Shown one piece after another: positions 15,812 through 16,082 of a stretch of 16,082 bases of DNA. Position numbers and translations under genes: made by a program. Each line of letters opens with the position of its first letter. Positions within the stretch are counted from its first letter, which is position 1. This stretch comes from Alphaproteobacteria bacterium (GTDB lineage Bacteria; Pseudomonadota; Alphaproteobacteria; RF32; CAG-239): NCBI GenBank assembly GCA_017479785.1, contig JAFVBT010000017.1, forward strand, positions 1 to 16,082, read 5' to 3'. The notes under the pieces are model-generated. The model was not told the origin of the DNA. It saw nothing but the letters and a program-made list of their open reading frames with translations, and searched no databases.

Positions 15812-16082
15812 ATGAATACAGCAGAAAATATTTTAGATGACGATTGGCAAAACAATCCGAATAAAAAGAAGAAAATCAGAGAACTTAACGATTTGCTTAG
15901 AACAACGTTTAGCGGTGGCGACTTAGTGATAACCGCCGGCATTGATGGCTTAGGACTTGTGATGAAAGCTATGATTTTCGAAGCAGTCAGAAATTTCAAA
16001 GATTTTAATTCCGATAATGACCCAAATAATGAACATGACTTTGGAAGTCTCAAAGTTGATGGAGTGCAGATTTTTTGGAAGA
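15812..16082 (+). CDS. DUF3768-family protein, N-terminal 90 residues (cut by window edge)
   Basis: The ATG at 15812 follows a strong AGAGG ribosome site (15801-15805) with a six-base spacer, and the frame is open to the window end. After a short acidic and Lys-rich lead (1-21) the sequence matches the DUF3768 pattern as remembered: IRELNDLLRTTFSGG (22-36), DLVITAGIDGL (37-47), AVRNFKDFNSDNDPNNEHDFG (58-78) and LKVDGVQIFWK (80-90), just before the usual IDYYD-like segment. These are small proteins of unknown function, mainly from Alphaproteobacteria and often on plasmids, and they are the best taxonomic hint here. The gene diverges from the structured RNA/SLOG side. No function is claimed. 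Confidence 0.85.
   Translation, partial: MNTAENILDDDWQNNPNKKKKIRELNDLLRTTFSGGDLVITAGIDGLGLVMKAMIFEAVRNFKDFNSDNDPNNEHDFGSLKVDGVQIFWK

Noticed and set aside
15727..16053. A 108-codon minus-strand frame at the right edge
   Set aside because: It is antisense to the DUF3768 gene, which has a good ribosome site and family motifs.

Overview
This AT-rich window is dominated by a two-partner secretion (TPS, type Vb) locus of a Gram-negative bacterium. The double-membrane cell type follows directly from the outer-membrane TpsB transporter, the giant TpsA exoprotein and a Skp/OmpH-like envelope protein. The DUF3768-type gene at the right edge (a family found mainly in Alphaproteobacteria, many on plasmids) and the overall style suggest an uncultured, AT-rich, host- or gut-associated alphaproteobacterium. 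That placement is inference.

Layout. Positions 1-1707 (minus) hold a TpsB/FhaC-type transporter of 569 visible residues, cut by the window edge probably just before its C-terminus. A 229-bp AT-rich intergenic region follows, with two convincing divergent sigma70-type promoters. Positions 1937-14305 (plus) encode one uninterrupted 4122-residue filamentous adhesin. It has an extended signal peptide, a TPS domain with an FxxPxG motif, a beta-helical shaft of degenerate repeats of about 53-56 residues, a cysteine-bracketed helical insert, a second beta-rich stretch and an unexpected PilZ-like C-terminal domain. A bidirectional terminator separates it from a convergent Skp/OmpH-like gene (14378-14836, minus). 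Next comes a SLOG-superfamily protein gene (14917-15405, minus). About 400 bp without a recognisable gene lie between it and the divergent DUF3768 gene (15812 to the edge, plus). Roughly half of that gap is a strongly self-complementary block (15408-15618) preceded on the minus strand by a good promoter, so it looks like a structured RNA or structured leader.

How the parts fit. TpsB should translocate TpsA across the outer membrane by recognising its N-terminal TPS domain. The two genes are transcribed divergently from one control region, not as the usual tpsB-tpsA operon. The Skp-like protein could help handle envelope or secreted clients, but only its position suggests this. The SLOG and DUF3768 genes have no visible connection to the adhesin.

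Most noteworthy: (1) a PilZ-fold domain, normally a cytoplasmic c-di-GMP receptor, at the C-terminus of a secreted adhesin and apparently without the c-di-GMP-binding residues; (2) the roughly 210-nt structured element upstream of the SLOG gene; (3) the helical insert near residues 3200-3440 of TpsA, holding two of the protein's only three cysteines.
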